A model generated the notes under the pieces. That model made no database searches and had not been told where the DNA came from. It saw only the letters and a list, made by a program, of their open reading frames with translations. From the IMG/VR virus record IMGVR_UViG_3300009159_000038, positions 62,001-126,000 of that record: DNA of 64,000 nt. The stretch is one strand, 5' to 3'. This DNA comes from a virus. Numbering within the stretch: the first letter of the stretch is position 1; each line of letters opens with the position of its first letter. The position numbers and the translations under genes are program-made. Below are positions 44,081 to 52,189 of the stretch, one piece after another.

Positions 44081-46666
44081 ATGATGACTAAAAATCTAGA
44101 AAATCTTATAAGAGACGAGTATTTAATTGCTCTATATGAAAAACAAATATTAGAAAATTTTGATAGTGCTGAGGTAGAAACCTTATTTTCTGAATTTGTT
44201 TTAAATATATCAGAACATTTTAACTTATCTATAGATGAAGATGCAACAATAGAAGATGTTATGGAAGCATTTTCAGATTGGGATCTTTCTGATAACGAAA
44301 CGTATCAAGAGCTTATTGAGGCAGTTAAAAGAAAACCTCGAGCTAAAAGAAAACCTGCTAGGCCGGCTGCCAAGAAACCTGCTGCTAAGAAACCGGCACC
44401 TAAACCTAAGGCAAAATCGGATGCCAAACCAAAACCGGATGCTAAACCAAAAGCCGAGGCAAAGCCAAAAGCGGAAGAGAAACCTAAAGGAGAAGAAAAA
44501 CCTAAAGGTGAAGAAAAACCTAAATCTAATCCAGAAGCAGATGCTAAAAAGATAGAAAAGATTAATGCAGAAAAGAAGAAGATTGACGATGAGTCTAAAT
44601 CGATATCTCAACAATTAGAAACCGAGAAAGATACAGATAAAAAAGGTGAATTAGAAGCAAAGAAAAAAGGTCTTAGAGCTGATTCCGCTATGTTATTAGC
44701 AAGTAAAAAGAAACTTGAAGGTGCTGATGATGCAAAAGAGGCATCTCAAATAGCTAAGGCTAAATCTGATGCTGCTAAAAATTACGATGAGTATATAAAG
44801 ATCAAACAGCAAATATCTAAATTAGGTGAATCTGCTAATGAAGCAGAAGAATTAACTCCGGCTACTCCTGCTACTCCAGCTGCTCCTATTGCTGCTGATC
44901 CCAAGATTAAAGAAGAAAAAGAAAAACTTGAAGCTGCTGCGAAAGTTGCACTTATTGCTTCATTAGAAGGAGATTTAGCTGCCGCTAAAATCGGAATAAC
45001 CACTGCTACACCTGAAAGTAAAGCAGCTGCCCAATTAACTCATGATAATCTTGTAAAGAAAATAGAAGATTTAAAAAAGGATTCTGGTGGAACTCCAGCA
45101 ACCGAAGAAAAACCTAAAGTAGATCCTGAAGCAGTCAAAGCTGCAGAAGCTAAAGTAAAAACTGCAACCGAAGCTAAAACCAATGCTGAAAAAGCATTAG
45201 CCGATAATAAGGATGAAACTAAAACCGAAGAATTAAAGAAAGCAGTTGCAGATGAAGATATTAAAGTTAAGGCTGCTGAAGGAGAATTAACTAAAGCTAA
45301 AGGTGAAGATGTAAAAACTCCTGGAACTGAAGAAAAACCTAAAGTAGATCCTGAAGCAGTCAAAGCTGCAGAAGCTGAAGTTGAAAAGGCTAAAACCGCA
45401 CTTAAAACAGCAACTGAAGCTAAGGCTGCTCTAAAATCAGATGCAACTCCTGAAGAGAAGACTAAGGCAGAAACCGAAGTCACTAATGCTCAAACGGCTT
45501 TAGATACTGCAAATACGAACTTAACTAAAGCTAAAGGTGAAGATGTAAAAACCCCTAAAAAAGGAGAAACTGAAGTTGATCAGGCTGCTATTGATTCCGC
45601 AAAGAAGAAAGTTGAAGAAGCTACAAAGGCACTTGAAACCGCAAAAGCGGCTAAGGCTGCTTTAAAATCAGACGCAACCGAAGAAGAAAAAGCTGCTGCC
45701 GAAACTGCCATTACTAATGCTCAAACGGCTTTAGAAACGGCAAACGGTGAATTGACTAAAGCTGAAGGTGCTGGAAAATCCGTAAAAAAAGAAGATCCAG
45801 CAAAACCTGCTAAAAATGTTTCACCTGAAGATAAAGCCAAAATAGAAAAATTAGAAGCTAGAGCAAAAGCTTTAGAAGAAGATATTGATCAGAAATCAGA
45901 TATTAATGATGAGCAATTCGATGCATTAGGGCAGAAAAGTAATGAAATTGCTGGAGATAATGGTATGCTTAAAAATCTCTTAACTAAAATCAGATTAGAA
46001 AACACTATAGAATATAATAACATGAGACTTAAATTGTCTAGTGATAAAGATTCCGAAAAAATTGAGGATCAAAACAAAACAGCAGAAAAAACAATCGCTA
46101 AAGCAGACGCTAATCTTACGGATGCCGAATCTCAATCTTCTGAGGATGCAGAAAAAAATGCAACTCCAGAACAAAAGGCGGAATTAAAGAAAGCCCAAGA
46201 AGCAGCGGCTAAAGAGGCTGCTAAAGGTGGTGAAGGTGGAGAAGAAGATACCGAAGCTAAATTTGCTGCTCAAAAGAAAGAAAGAGAAGCAGCCGAAAAA
46301 GCCTCTCAAGGAAAAGGTAGAGATGCTGATATAGAAGCAGTTGGTGATACTCAAGCAGCAAAAGAGAAAGATTTTAAAATAAAATCATTAGATAAGAAAG
46401 TTAGTGCTATATCTGTTGCTTGGCAAAAAATGCAAGATGAAGCTAGTAAAGCAGAAGGTGACGATAAACCTAAAAAAGAAAAAGCCGCTGCTGCAATTGA
46501 AGCCAATCTTAATAAAGCAAAAGAAGAATTAACCGCATTAAAAGGAGGAACTCCTAAGCCTAATGAATCTCTTAATGATTTTGACTCACAAATCTGGGCA
46601 ATCGAATTTATTCTAGAGAGAATCAATCAACAAATGGAAGAATATCAATTCTTAATTAATGAATAA
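44081..46666 (+). CDS. Very large Lys/Pro/Ala/Glu-rich coiled-coil protein
   Basis: 861 residues; start at 44081 or the adjacent ATG at 44084. Residues 1-82 form an acidic helical head (LENLIRDEYLIALYEKQILE). Residues 83-152 are a histone-H1-like K/P/A region with repeated KPK, AKKPA and EEKPKGEE units. The remainder is a long low-complexity coiled coil with internal DNA repeats, closing with a conserved-looking helix (LNDFDSQIWAIEFILERINQ). It could be a scaffold-like or DNA-binding internal protein. The long frames in other phases here are composition artefacts. Confidence 0.75.
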   Translation: MMTKNLENLIRDEYLIALYEKQILENFDSAEVETLFSEFVLNISEHFNLSIDEDATIEDVMEAFSDWDLSDNETYQELIEAVKRKPRAKRKPARPAAKKPAAKKPAPKPKAKSDAKPKPDAKPKAEAKPKAEEKPKGEEKPKGEEKPKSNPEADAKKIEKINAEKKKIDDESKSISQQLETEKDTDKKGELEAKKKGLRADSAMLLASKKKLEGADDAKEASQIAKAKSDAAKNYDEYIKIKQQISKLGESANEAEELTPATPATPAAPIAADPKIKEEKEKLEAAAKVALIASLEGDLAAAKIGITTATPESKAAAQLTHDNLVKKIEDLKKDSGGTPATEEKPKVDPEAVKAAEAKVKTATEAKTNAEKALADNKDETKTEELKKAVADEDIKVKAAEGELTKAKGEDVKTPGTEEKPKVDPEAVKAAEAEVEKAKTALKTATEAKAALKSDATPEEKTKAETEVTNAQTALDTANTNLTKAKGEDVKTPKKGETEVDQAAIDSAKKKVEEATKALETAKAAKAALKSDATEEEKAAAETAITNAQTALETANGELTKAEGAGKSVKKEDPAKPAKNVSPEDKAKIEKLEARAKALEEDIDQKSDINDEQFDALGQKSNEIAGDNGMLKNLLTKIRLENTIEYNNMRLKLSSDKDSEKIEDQNKTAEKTIAKADANLTDAESQSSEDAEKNATPEQKAELKKAQEAAAKEAAKGGEGGEEDTEAKFAAQKKEREAAEKASQGKGRDADIEAVGDTQAAKEKDFKIKSLDKKVSAISVAWQKMQDEASKAEGDDKPKKEKAAAAIEANLNKAKEELTALKGGTPKPNESLNDFDSQIWAIEFILERINQQMEEYQFLINE
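45104..45151 (+). repeat. 48-nt direct repeat within the Lys-rich gene, unit A
   Basis: Identical over 48 nt to 45329-45376, 225 nt downstream. Both encode EEKPKVDPEAVKAAEA. Exact DNA identity suggests recent duplication or ongoing recombination in the gene. Confidence 0.85.
45329..45376 (+). repeat. 48-nt direct repeat within the Lys-rich gene, unit B
   Basis: Second copy of the unit at 45104-45151. A diverged third round of the same module (GEDVKTP then VDQAAIDSAKKKVEEA) follows from about 45540. Confidence 0.85.
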
Positions 46667-47154
46667 TGGAAATATTTAGACAAAATCTAGGTAAACGTCC
46701 AACGAAGTTCGGTATCGTTCTCGATCGATTAAAACCTAGATATCAAAAAATATTGAAGAAGAATCCCATCATTCGTAATTATTCTACGGATGATAGGCTT
46801 CTTAAATGTATCTTCAAAATAGAAGATCGATTAATACAAGTATCACATCTAAAAAGAGTTTTTATCGAACCTAAAAGTGGAGAAATATCTTCATTTAAAA
46901 TCATCAGGGAATCATATCATCAATTTGATTGGAATTGTACTTTTTGCAATAAACCTATCAAATCTCGTATAGATAATTATGAACCAGGAAACTTTACTTG
47001 CATGAAATGCGAGAATACATATATTAAAGGAACTCGAAAAATTCCAAGAAGAATTATCGAGGAATCTTTGAGATTCACAGAACATGTGAAAACCTTAATG
47101 AAAGAAGATCAAAAGAAAATTATAAAATATATCAAGAAAAATGATGAATCTTAA
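46666..47154 (+). CDS. Zinc-ribbon protein of unknown role
   Basis: 162 residues, basic. A central zinc ribbon is formed by NCTFCNKPI (about 102) and FTCMKCENTY (about 121). The flanks are rich in Lys and Arg (KRPTKFGIVLDRLKPRYQK). Possibly a DNA- or RNA-binding structural or regulatory protein. It overlaps the next gene by 14 nt and the previous one by one base. No named family. Confidence 0.6.
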   Translation: MEIFRQNLGKRPTKFGIVLDRLKPRYQKILKKNPIIRNYSTDDRLLKCIFKIEDRLIQVSHLKRVFIEPKSGEISSFKIIRESYHQFDWNCTFCNKPIKSRIDNYEPGNFTCMKCENTYIKGTRKIPRRIIEESLRFTEHVKTLMKEDQKKIIKYIKKNDES

Positions 47155-48646
47155 ATACTTCAGTGATTTTGTTAACGAAGCAAAAACCACTGACGCAAAA
47201 ACTGTTAAAAATCCGAGAGTTAAATTAGTACTTCTAACAAATGCTAGTAAAGAATCTCATACAGTTCCTACCTTTGCAGCCGAATGTAAAAAAATGGGTG
47301 CTGAATTTATCGTTATTGATATTAGTACAGCAATGATTGCCGAAACCAAAGATGGTAATTTTCTAATCAGTGATAAAGAAAATCCCAAAGGTCTTAAAAT
47401 CAATGCTGATAATACCGCAATTCTTACTCGTCGTGGAGTTGTTAGAAATACTTATACAAAATCTCTAGTTGAAAAACTTCAAGATAATAACTTCTTTGTG
47501 GTTAATACTCTTGAAGCTATTATGGCTTGCGAAAACAAATATGTTACTACTAAAATCCTTAAAGAAGCTGGAATTCCAGTTCCTAAAACTGCAATCGTTG
47601 ATGGAGAAGATTCTATTGATAGAGCGGTTAAAGATATTGGTGGTAAATTTCCAGTAGTATGTAAGATACTTTCCGGATCTCAAGGAATTGGAGTTTCTAT
47701 CGTTGATTCTCTTGCTTCTCTTAAATCAGTTCTACAAACCATTTGGAAAGTGGATCCTTCAGTTGAAATCTTGATTCAAGAGAAAATTGAATCTGAATAT
47801 GATTTAAGAATACACGTTTTGACGAGAAAATTCAACTCGCCAACACCAGAAGATACAGATTCAGTACTTCTTGGTTATATGAGAAGAAATCGTGTTAAAA
47901 AAGACTTCCGTACCAATTACTCATTAGGAGGAACTGTTGAAAAAACTAAAGTAACTCCAGAACAAGAAAAAATTGCTATCGAATCAGCTAAGGCGGTTGG
48001 TTGCAATTGGTGTGGTGTGGATATTATTGTAGATAAGAAAACTGGAAAAAATTACGTACTTGAAGTTAATGCTTCTCCCGGAACTACCGGATTAAAGAAA
48101 GCAACTGGAGTTAACGTGGTTAAAGATATCGTTCAATTCTTAATGGATAAAACCAATTGGATTCGTTCTAGAAAACGTGTTGGATTCCGTGAAGTTATTA
48201 CAATTCCTAATATTGGAGATATGGTTGCTAAATTTGATACCGGTAATGGATCTCTTTCATGCACAATCACTTATGATAAATTAGATGTAAATGAGAAAGA
48301 GAAGATTGTTAAATGGACACTTGGTGGAAGAGATTTTGAATCTAAATTTGTAGGATTCACTGAAACTGAAGTAGGTGATACTATCGAGAAACGTCCTGTT
48401 ATCGAAATGGATATTCAATTTGCTGGTAAAGTTTATAAGAAAGTTCAAGTTGCATTAGATGATCGCTCAACCAAGAGTACTAAATTCCTTGTGAATCGTA
48501 AATTCATGGAGAGAATTGGTTGTTCCGTTGATCCAATGAGAACCTTCATCGTATCCTCATTCCCAGTAGCTTATCATGGTGGAGAAGCGAAGAAAGAGCC
48601 ACATGCCGGAATTATTTTCGAATGGGATAAAAAGAAAACTAAATAA
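47141..48646 (+). CDS. Capsid-targeted RimK-type ATP-grasp ligase fused to RimB-like retropepsin protease
   Basis: 501 residues in three parts. Residues 1-14 (MMNLKYFSDFVNEA) are a capsid-targeting sequence. Residues about 25-340 are RimK-like: KILSGSQGIGVS (nucleotide loop), DFRTNYSLGG, and YVLEVNASPGTTGLKKATGV with E308 and N310 for metal. Residues about 345-480 match the RimB/DUF785 retropepsin-like family: GDMVAKFDTGNGSLS (catalytic D366), RPVIEMDI and DDRSTKSTKFLVNRKFM. RimK adds glutamates to ribosomal protein S6 and RimB trims them in bacteria. Here both would be on one packaged polypeptide. Target is inferred. Confidence 0.85.
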   Translation: MMNLKYFSDFVNEAKTTDAKTVKNPRVKLVLLTNASKESHTVPTFAAECKKMGAEFIVIDISTAMIAETKDGNFLISDKENPKGLKINADNTAILTRRGVVRNTYTKSLVEKLQDNNFFVVNTLEAIMACENKYVTTKILKEAGIPVPKTAIVDGEDSIDRAVKDIGGKFPVVCKILSGSQGIGVSIVDSLASLKSVLQTIWKVDPSVEILIQEKIESEYDLRIHVLTRKFNSPTPEDTDSVLLGYMRRNRVKKDFRTNYSLGGTVEKTKVTPEQEKIAIESAKAVGCNWCGVDIIVDKKTGKNYVLEVNASPGTTGLKKATGVNVVKDIVQFLMDKTNWIRSRKRVGFREVITIPNIGDMVAKFDTGNGSLSCTITYDKLDVNEKEKIVKWTLGGRDFESKFVGFTETEVGDTIEKRPVIEMDIQFAGKVYKKVQVALDDRSTKSTKFLVNRKFMERIGCSVDPMRTFIVSSFPVAYHGGEAKKEPHAGIIFEWDKKKTK

Positions 48647-49104
48647 TGGCACTTCCTAGTAGCGGTGCAATTGGATTAGATGCCATATATACAGAATTAA
48701 GTGGAGGTAATCAACGTCCACGTACAGGAATAAGTCTTAAATTTGCATCTATTGGAACTTATGTCGCAATTAATCCAAATAGTGGACATAAACCAAATGA
48801 AGTTGCTCCTTTTAGTATTAGCTCTTGGTATTCATACGATCAAACGGCTTCTGCCGCATATAGTTATACTTTTGGTGATGGACCATTTCCATTTCCTGGT
48901 AGAGCTTGTGCATTTGGTCCAGGTATTGGAACTCAAACGCTTTTCTCAGCAGATTCAGAAATAACTTTTGGAACCATCCTATATACGGATCAAGAATTAA
49001 CCTCTGCTTTTGCTGGAATGAGCCAATGGTGGTACCGTACCAATTATTCAGTTTATCAAATTGATAATGGAGGATCCGTCCAAGATATTTCAACCTGTGA
49101 TTAA
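48646..49104 (+). CDS. Small fibre/adhesin-type virion protein
   Basis: 152 residues. It opens MALPSSGAIGLDAIYTELSG, a start typical of phage neck and fibre proteins. It is Gly/Ser/Tyr-rich and ends with LYTDQELTS and WYRTNYSVYQIDNGG, close to the C-terminal end of the adhesin at 5169. Start overlaps the RimK-like gene by one base. Confidence 0.6.
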   Translation: MALPSSGAIGLDAIYTELSGGNQRPRTGISLKFASIGTYVAINPNSGHKPNEVAPFSISSWYSYDQTASAAYSYTFGDGPFPFPGRACAFGPGIGTQTLFSADSEITFGTILYTDQELTSAFAGMSQWWYRTNYSVYQIDNGGSVQDISTCD

Positions 49105-49128
49105 TTCAATAAACTTAATTTTTTGTTT

Positions 49129-49156
49129 AAAAGAGATCATCAGGTGATCTCTTTAT
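49129..49156 (+). terminator. Terminator closing the structural block
   Basis: AAAAGAGATCA pairs with TGATCTCTTT followed by T-rich sequence. A second hairpin with the same arm (GAGATC 49179-49184 with GATCTC 49201-49206) follows. Together they separate the late structural genes from the early-type region. Confidence 0.8.
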
Positions 49157-49258
49157 TCCCATGTGGTATTATATAAAAGAGATCTTAAAGTATCTTAGAT
49201 GATCTCTCGGATACTCCTCTATACAATAGAGAATCCTCTAGTTAATTAACACCAAAAT

Positions 49259-49323
49259 GTTAATAAGTTTTGAAAAATAATTGACTAAAAATTTTTTTAT
49301 TCCACTTATTTGTATTATATTTG
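49259..49323 (+). promoter_or_regulatory. Host-type early promoter, copy 1
   Basis: Layout TGTTAATAA, then a T-rich AATTTTTTTATTCCAC block, then TATATTTG at 49316-49323, matching the Bacteroidota TAnnTTTG element. Shared with three other sites. It precedes the small membrane protein and clamp loader. Confidence 0.8.
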
Positions 49324-49346
49324 TTATAACCAATTAATATAAACAT

Positions 49347-49541
49347 ATGAAATTAACTATCGATCTTAAATTCTTCGCTTACTTCGTAATTGCATTTCTC
49401 GTTTCCTTTTCAATCGTCTCAGGATTTGCACAAAGGTACATTCATTTTGCTGCCGTGGAAAACGAAATGGCTTGCTTCACACTTTCTTCTACTATGGCCG
49501 TAATTTGTTTATTTGCCTCTTTCGAACGAGTAAAAAAGTAA
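49347..49541 (+). CDS. Small membrane protein, early
   Basis: 64 residues with two predicted membrane segments (FFAYFVIAFLVSFSIVSGFA and a second one at 41-58). It directly follows early promoter copy 1, so it is probably made soon after infection. Roles such as superinfection exclusion are possible but not shown. Confidence 0.6.
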   Translation: MKLTIDLKFFAYFVIAFLVSFSIVSGFAQRYIHFAAVENEMACFTLSSTMAVICLFASFERVKK

Positions 49542-49579
49542 TTTGTCAATCATATAATTAAAACAATTCAAATCTTAAT

Positions 49580-50530
49580 ATGAAGGTATCAAATATGTTA
49601 TGGACCGAGAAATATCGTCCAAAGGTTCTAGAAGAACTTATTCTCCCTGAACGTGTCTTTGCCAAAGTTAAAAATGGCGTATATCAAAATCTACTTTTTT
49701 ATGGTGGTCCAGGCAGTGGAAAAACTTCTACGGCAAAAGTACTTGCCAAAGAACATCCAACAATGTATATCAATTGCTCATCAGAAACTGGTGTCGATGT
49801 GGTTCGCACAAAAATCACAGAATTCTGCTCGACTCTTTCTGTAATCGATGGTGAACGTAAAATGAAAGTGGTTATTCTCGACGAGTTCGATGGTGTATCT
49901 GATCAATATATGAAAGCTCTTCGTGGAACAATCGAACAATTTCATAAAACTGCTCGTTTTATTGCAACTTGTAATTACTTCAATAAGATTCCCGATAATA
50001 TTCAATCTCGATTCGAATGTATTAACTTCGACTTTTCCGACGAAGAATCTAAAGAAATCGAAAAGAAATATCTTCGTCGAGTATTTGATATTCTTAAGAC
50101 TGAAGGTATGGAAATCGAAAAAGATGCTTTACTTGAATTAGTTCGTCGTAAATTCCCAGATCTTCGTGCTACCATCTCGATTCTTCAAGGTTATAATGCC
50201 GAAGGAAGAAATAAAATTACATCCGAAGATGTGAAGAAATTTCATGGTGTATTCCGTGATCTTTACGAACACATATTCTCAACTAATGACGAAATCAAGA
50301 ATTATCAATTTCTCGTTTCCAATTACTCAAATCGAGTTGAAGATGTTATTCAAGCATTAGGAACTGAATTTATCGAATATATTCAACTCGAAAAACCTCA
50401 TCTAATGCGTAAAGTTGGTGAAATCTGTTTCGAAACAAATCGACACTCTTACGAACAACGTTTTGTAATTGATCCGGTAATTACCATGCTTTCTTTGGTT
50501 TATAAAATACAGGCAATCGTACGATCTTAA
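49580..50530 (+). CDS. 44: Clamp loader large subunit (T4 gp44-like)
   Basis: 316 residues (T4 319). AAA+ ATPase that opens the sliding clamp. WTEKYRPKVLEEL at the start, Walker A GGPGSGKT (42-49), VVILDEFDGVS (Walker B), and TCNYFNKIPDNIQSRFE with the arginine finger. No gp62 small-subunit gene was recognised in the window. Start could also be the in-frame ATG at 49595. Confidence 0.93.
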   Translation: MKVSNMLWTEKYRPKVLEELILPERVFAKVKNGVYQNLLFYGGPGSGKTSTAKVLAKEHPTMYINCSSETGVDVVRTKITEFCSTLSVIDGERKMKVVILDEFDGVSDQYMKALRGTIEQFHKTARFIATCNYFNKIPDNIQSRFECINFDFSDEESKEIEKKYLRRVFDILKTEGMEIEKDALLELVRRKFPDLRATISILQGYNAEGRNKITSEDVKKFHGVFRDLYEHIFSTNDEIKNYQFLVSNYSNRVEDVIQALGTEFIEYIQLEKPHLMRKVGEICFETNRHSYEQRFVIDPVITMLSLVYKIQAIVRS

Positions 50531-50537
50531 ATCACTA

Positions 50538-50547
50538 GATATATAAA
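50538..50547 (+). promoter_or_regulatory. Late-promoter-like motif GATATATAAA
   Basis: It is 28 nt before the capsid-targeted gene at 50566, showing that a late gene sits inside a largely early region. Confidence 0.5.
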
Positions 50548-50565
50548 GTAATAAAACATCAGAAT

Positions 50566-50964
50566 ATGAAACATATACAAAATTTTGAGGAATTCGTTAA
50601 CGAATCGATCATAAACGAAGGTAAATTCACTGACGTTTGGCCAACAATGCCTTACGGAGATTGGAAATCTGAATATGACATTCCAAATAGCATTCAAAAA
50701 GAGCTATACCTGGAACTTCAATCTAAATTAGGTTCTAAGTCAGTAAAGGTAAAAGAAGACATTGAAGACCGAGCAAAATCTCCAGTATTTAATGAATTTA
50801 TTACGATGCCAGAATGGAATATGTTTTATAATTGGACTAATCGTTCTGAATCTACTACCGTTGCTGCTTTTGAATTAAAAAATGGAGAAATTGCAGTTGC
50901 CGTATATCAAACGTATTCAAGGAGCGATCCAAAAACCACACAAATGTGGACTATTACTAAATAA
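50566..50964 (+). CDS. Capsid-targeted protein in the early region
   Basis: 132 residues. MKHIQNFEEFVNESI and a second site INEGK mark it as capsid-targeted. The body has DWKSEYDIPNSIQKELYLEL and ends with a compact beta domain (NGEIAVAVYQTYSRSDPKTT). Its own late box and the terminator-ended RNA downstream make it a separate transcription unit. Unknown function. Confidence 0.65.
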   Translation: MKHIQNFEEFVNESIINEGKFTDVWPTMPYGDWKSEYDIPNSIQKELYLELQSKLGSKSVKVKEDIEDRAKSPVFNEFITMPEWNMFYNWTNRSESTTVAAFELKNGEIAVAVYQTYSRSDPKTTQMWTITK

Positions 50965-50970
50965 TCTCTC

Positions 50971-51065
50971 AACCGGCGAGTCACTTCTAAAGTAGACTCC
51001 ACTTTTAGGACCGGTATAGTTACGACTATAAAAACCAGGAATTCGCTACTCCTGGTTTTGTTTTT
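50971..51065 (+). ncRNA. Candidate structured RNA ending in a terminator
   Basis: Nested helices: ACCGG (50972-50976) with CCGGT (51011-51015), enclosing GAGTCACTT with AAGT-A-GACTC (50978-50999); then TATAGT-TACG-ACTATA (51015-51030); then the terminator AAACCAGGA (51032-51040) with TCCTGGTTT (51050-51058) and T residues. It follows the stop of the gene at 50566 by 6 nt. It may be a processed 3'-UTR sRNA or simply a structured 3' end. No known family. Confidence 0.55.
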
Positions 51066-51072
51066 GATAAAT

Positions 51073-51128
51073 TGTTAATAACTTTCCTCATAAAGATTTT
51101 TTTATTCCCAAAAGATTTATTATATTTG
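51073..51128 (+). promoter_or_regulatory. Host-type early promoter, copy 2
   Basis: TGTTAATAA, T-rich TTTTTTTATTCCC block and TATATTTG (51121-51128). Same module as at 49259, 54683 and 57017. Drives the gene at 51160. Confidence 0.8.
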
Positions 51129-51159
51129 TAATATATTAATCAATTAAAAAATCAAATCA

Positions 51160-51645
51160 ATGGCAACATTCTTTATCAATCGCTTCCCTATTTGTACAAT
51201 GGTTTACAAGGAAGCTGCAGAAATGCAAAATCACGAACCACAATTTGCAAAATCACTTGCAGTCGCTAGAGCAGTATTCTTTGCTGCCGCCAAGAAAGGA
51301 TTCACAAACAAAAATGGAAAACATTACAACGGTCTAAATTCTCCAGATTTAGATATGCCTGAAATTTACTCAATGAACTTCTCCGGTATCGACGCATTTT
51401 GTATGGAAACTCCTAATGGTACTCGATCATGTTTACTTGATGGTAAAGTATTTGAACCTGAAGCTTATGATAAAACCGAAGAAAAAATCATTTCTTTAGT
51501 AGGTGTCGATGGGTTACAAAAAATGCAAACTGAAATACGAACTAGATTAGAAAAACTTGGTGATAAAATCAATTCCACTAAGGTATTCGATGTATATGCA
51601 TCTATTCGCGATAAAGTACGTTCAATCGAATTTATAAATTCATAA
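51160..51645 (+). CDS. Early protein of unknown function
   Basis: 161 residues, soluble. It has an Ala-rich helix (AKSLAVARAVFFAAAKKGF) and a charged C-terminal coiled coil (LQKMQTEIRTRLEKLGDKI). First gene after early promoter copy 2. It precedes the ligase-like gene by 3 nt and may work with it. No known family. Confidence 0.6.
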   Translation: MATFFINRFPICTMVYKEAAEMQNHEPQFAKSLAVARAVFFAAAKKGFTNKNGKHYNGLNSPDLDMPEIYSMNFSGIDAFCMETPNGTRSCLLDGKVFEPEAYDKTEEKIISLVGVDGLQKMQTEIRTRLEKLGDKINSTKVFDVYASIRDKVRSIEFINS

Positions 51646-51648
51646 TCT

Positions 51649-52161
51649 ATGCTAGCATATCCTCCTAAACCTACAGCAATTCTTCCACATGAATCCAAGA
51701 TAGAGAATTACATAATTCAACCTAAATGGCGTGGATGGCGAATTGCAATACATAAAAATAAATCATGGACAAGGACTGGTAATTCAATTCCAGTCCAAAC
51801 TGATTATCCTGAAAAACCTTATGAATATCAACTAGATGGAGAAATCATTTCAACGGACAAAGAAGTAGAACATCGAGTTCGTGGTGCAATAAAAAGTGGT
51901 CGATATCAAATTCGTATATTTGACATATATCTACCAGAAAGACCTGATGCTACTATTGAGGAAAGACTTCAAGTTCTTAAATCGGATTTTGGAATTGAAG
52001 TAGAAACTCATAGTGCAAAAACCGGAAAGGATATTGAATCGCTCTTTAAGATGTTTACTGCTCGTGGAAATGAAGGTTTGGTAATGAAACTTAAGGGATC
52101 TAAATATCGAGCATCGCAAAGTGGAAATGAAATTGATAACAATTGGTCAAAAATCCGTTAA
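51649..52161 (+). CDS. Minimal ligase-type nucleotidyltransferase domain
   Basis: 170 residues. Covalent nucleotidyltransferase motifs are in order: I PKWRGWR (K26), III QLDGEI (E65), IIIa IFDIYLP, IV EGLVMK (K147) and V NWSKIR (K168). This is the adenylation domain of ATP-dependent DNA or RNA ligases. There is no OB domain and no motif VI; the protein stops right after motif V. It may act alone on a special nick, rely on a partner, or be truncated. Its place just upstream of the ncRNA and TROVE gene suggests RNA repair, but a DNA role is equally possible. Confidence 0.75.
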   Translation: MLAYPPKPTAILPHESKIENYIIQPKWRGWRIAIHKNKSWTRTGNSIPVQTDYPEKPYEYQLDGEIISTDKEVEHRVRGAIKSGRYQIRIFDIYLPERPDATIEERLQVLKSDFGIEVETHSAKTGKDIESLFKMFTARGNEGLVMKLKGSKYRASQSGNEIDNNWSKIR

Positions 52162-52176
52162 AAATCAAAGTACCGA

Positions 52177-52188
52177 GATATATAATTA
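52177..52188 (+). promoter_or_regulatory. Late-promoter-like motif upstream of the ncRNA region
   Basis: GATATATAATTA, 16 nt after the ligase-like stop and 418 nt before the next gene, so any transcript would start with the non-coding region. Confidence 0.4.
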
Positions 52189-52189
52189 A

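Noticed and set aside
44256-44614. Open frames on both strands within the Lys/Pro-rich gene
   Set aside because: They arise from low-complexity K/P/A codons; they have no proper start context and are rich in Arg/Phe as shadow frames are.
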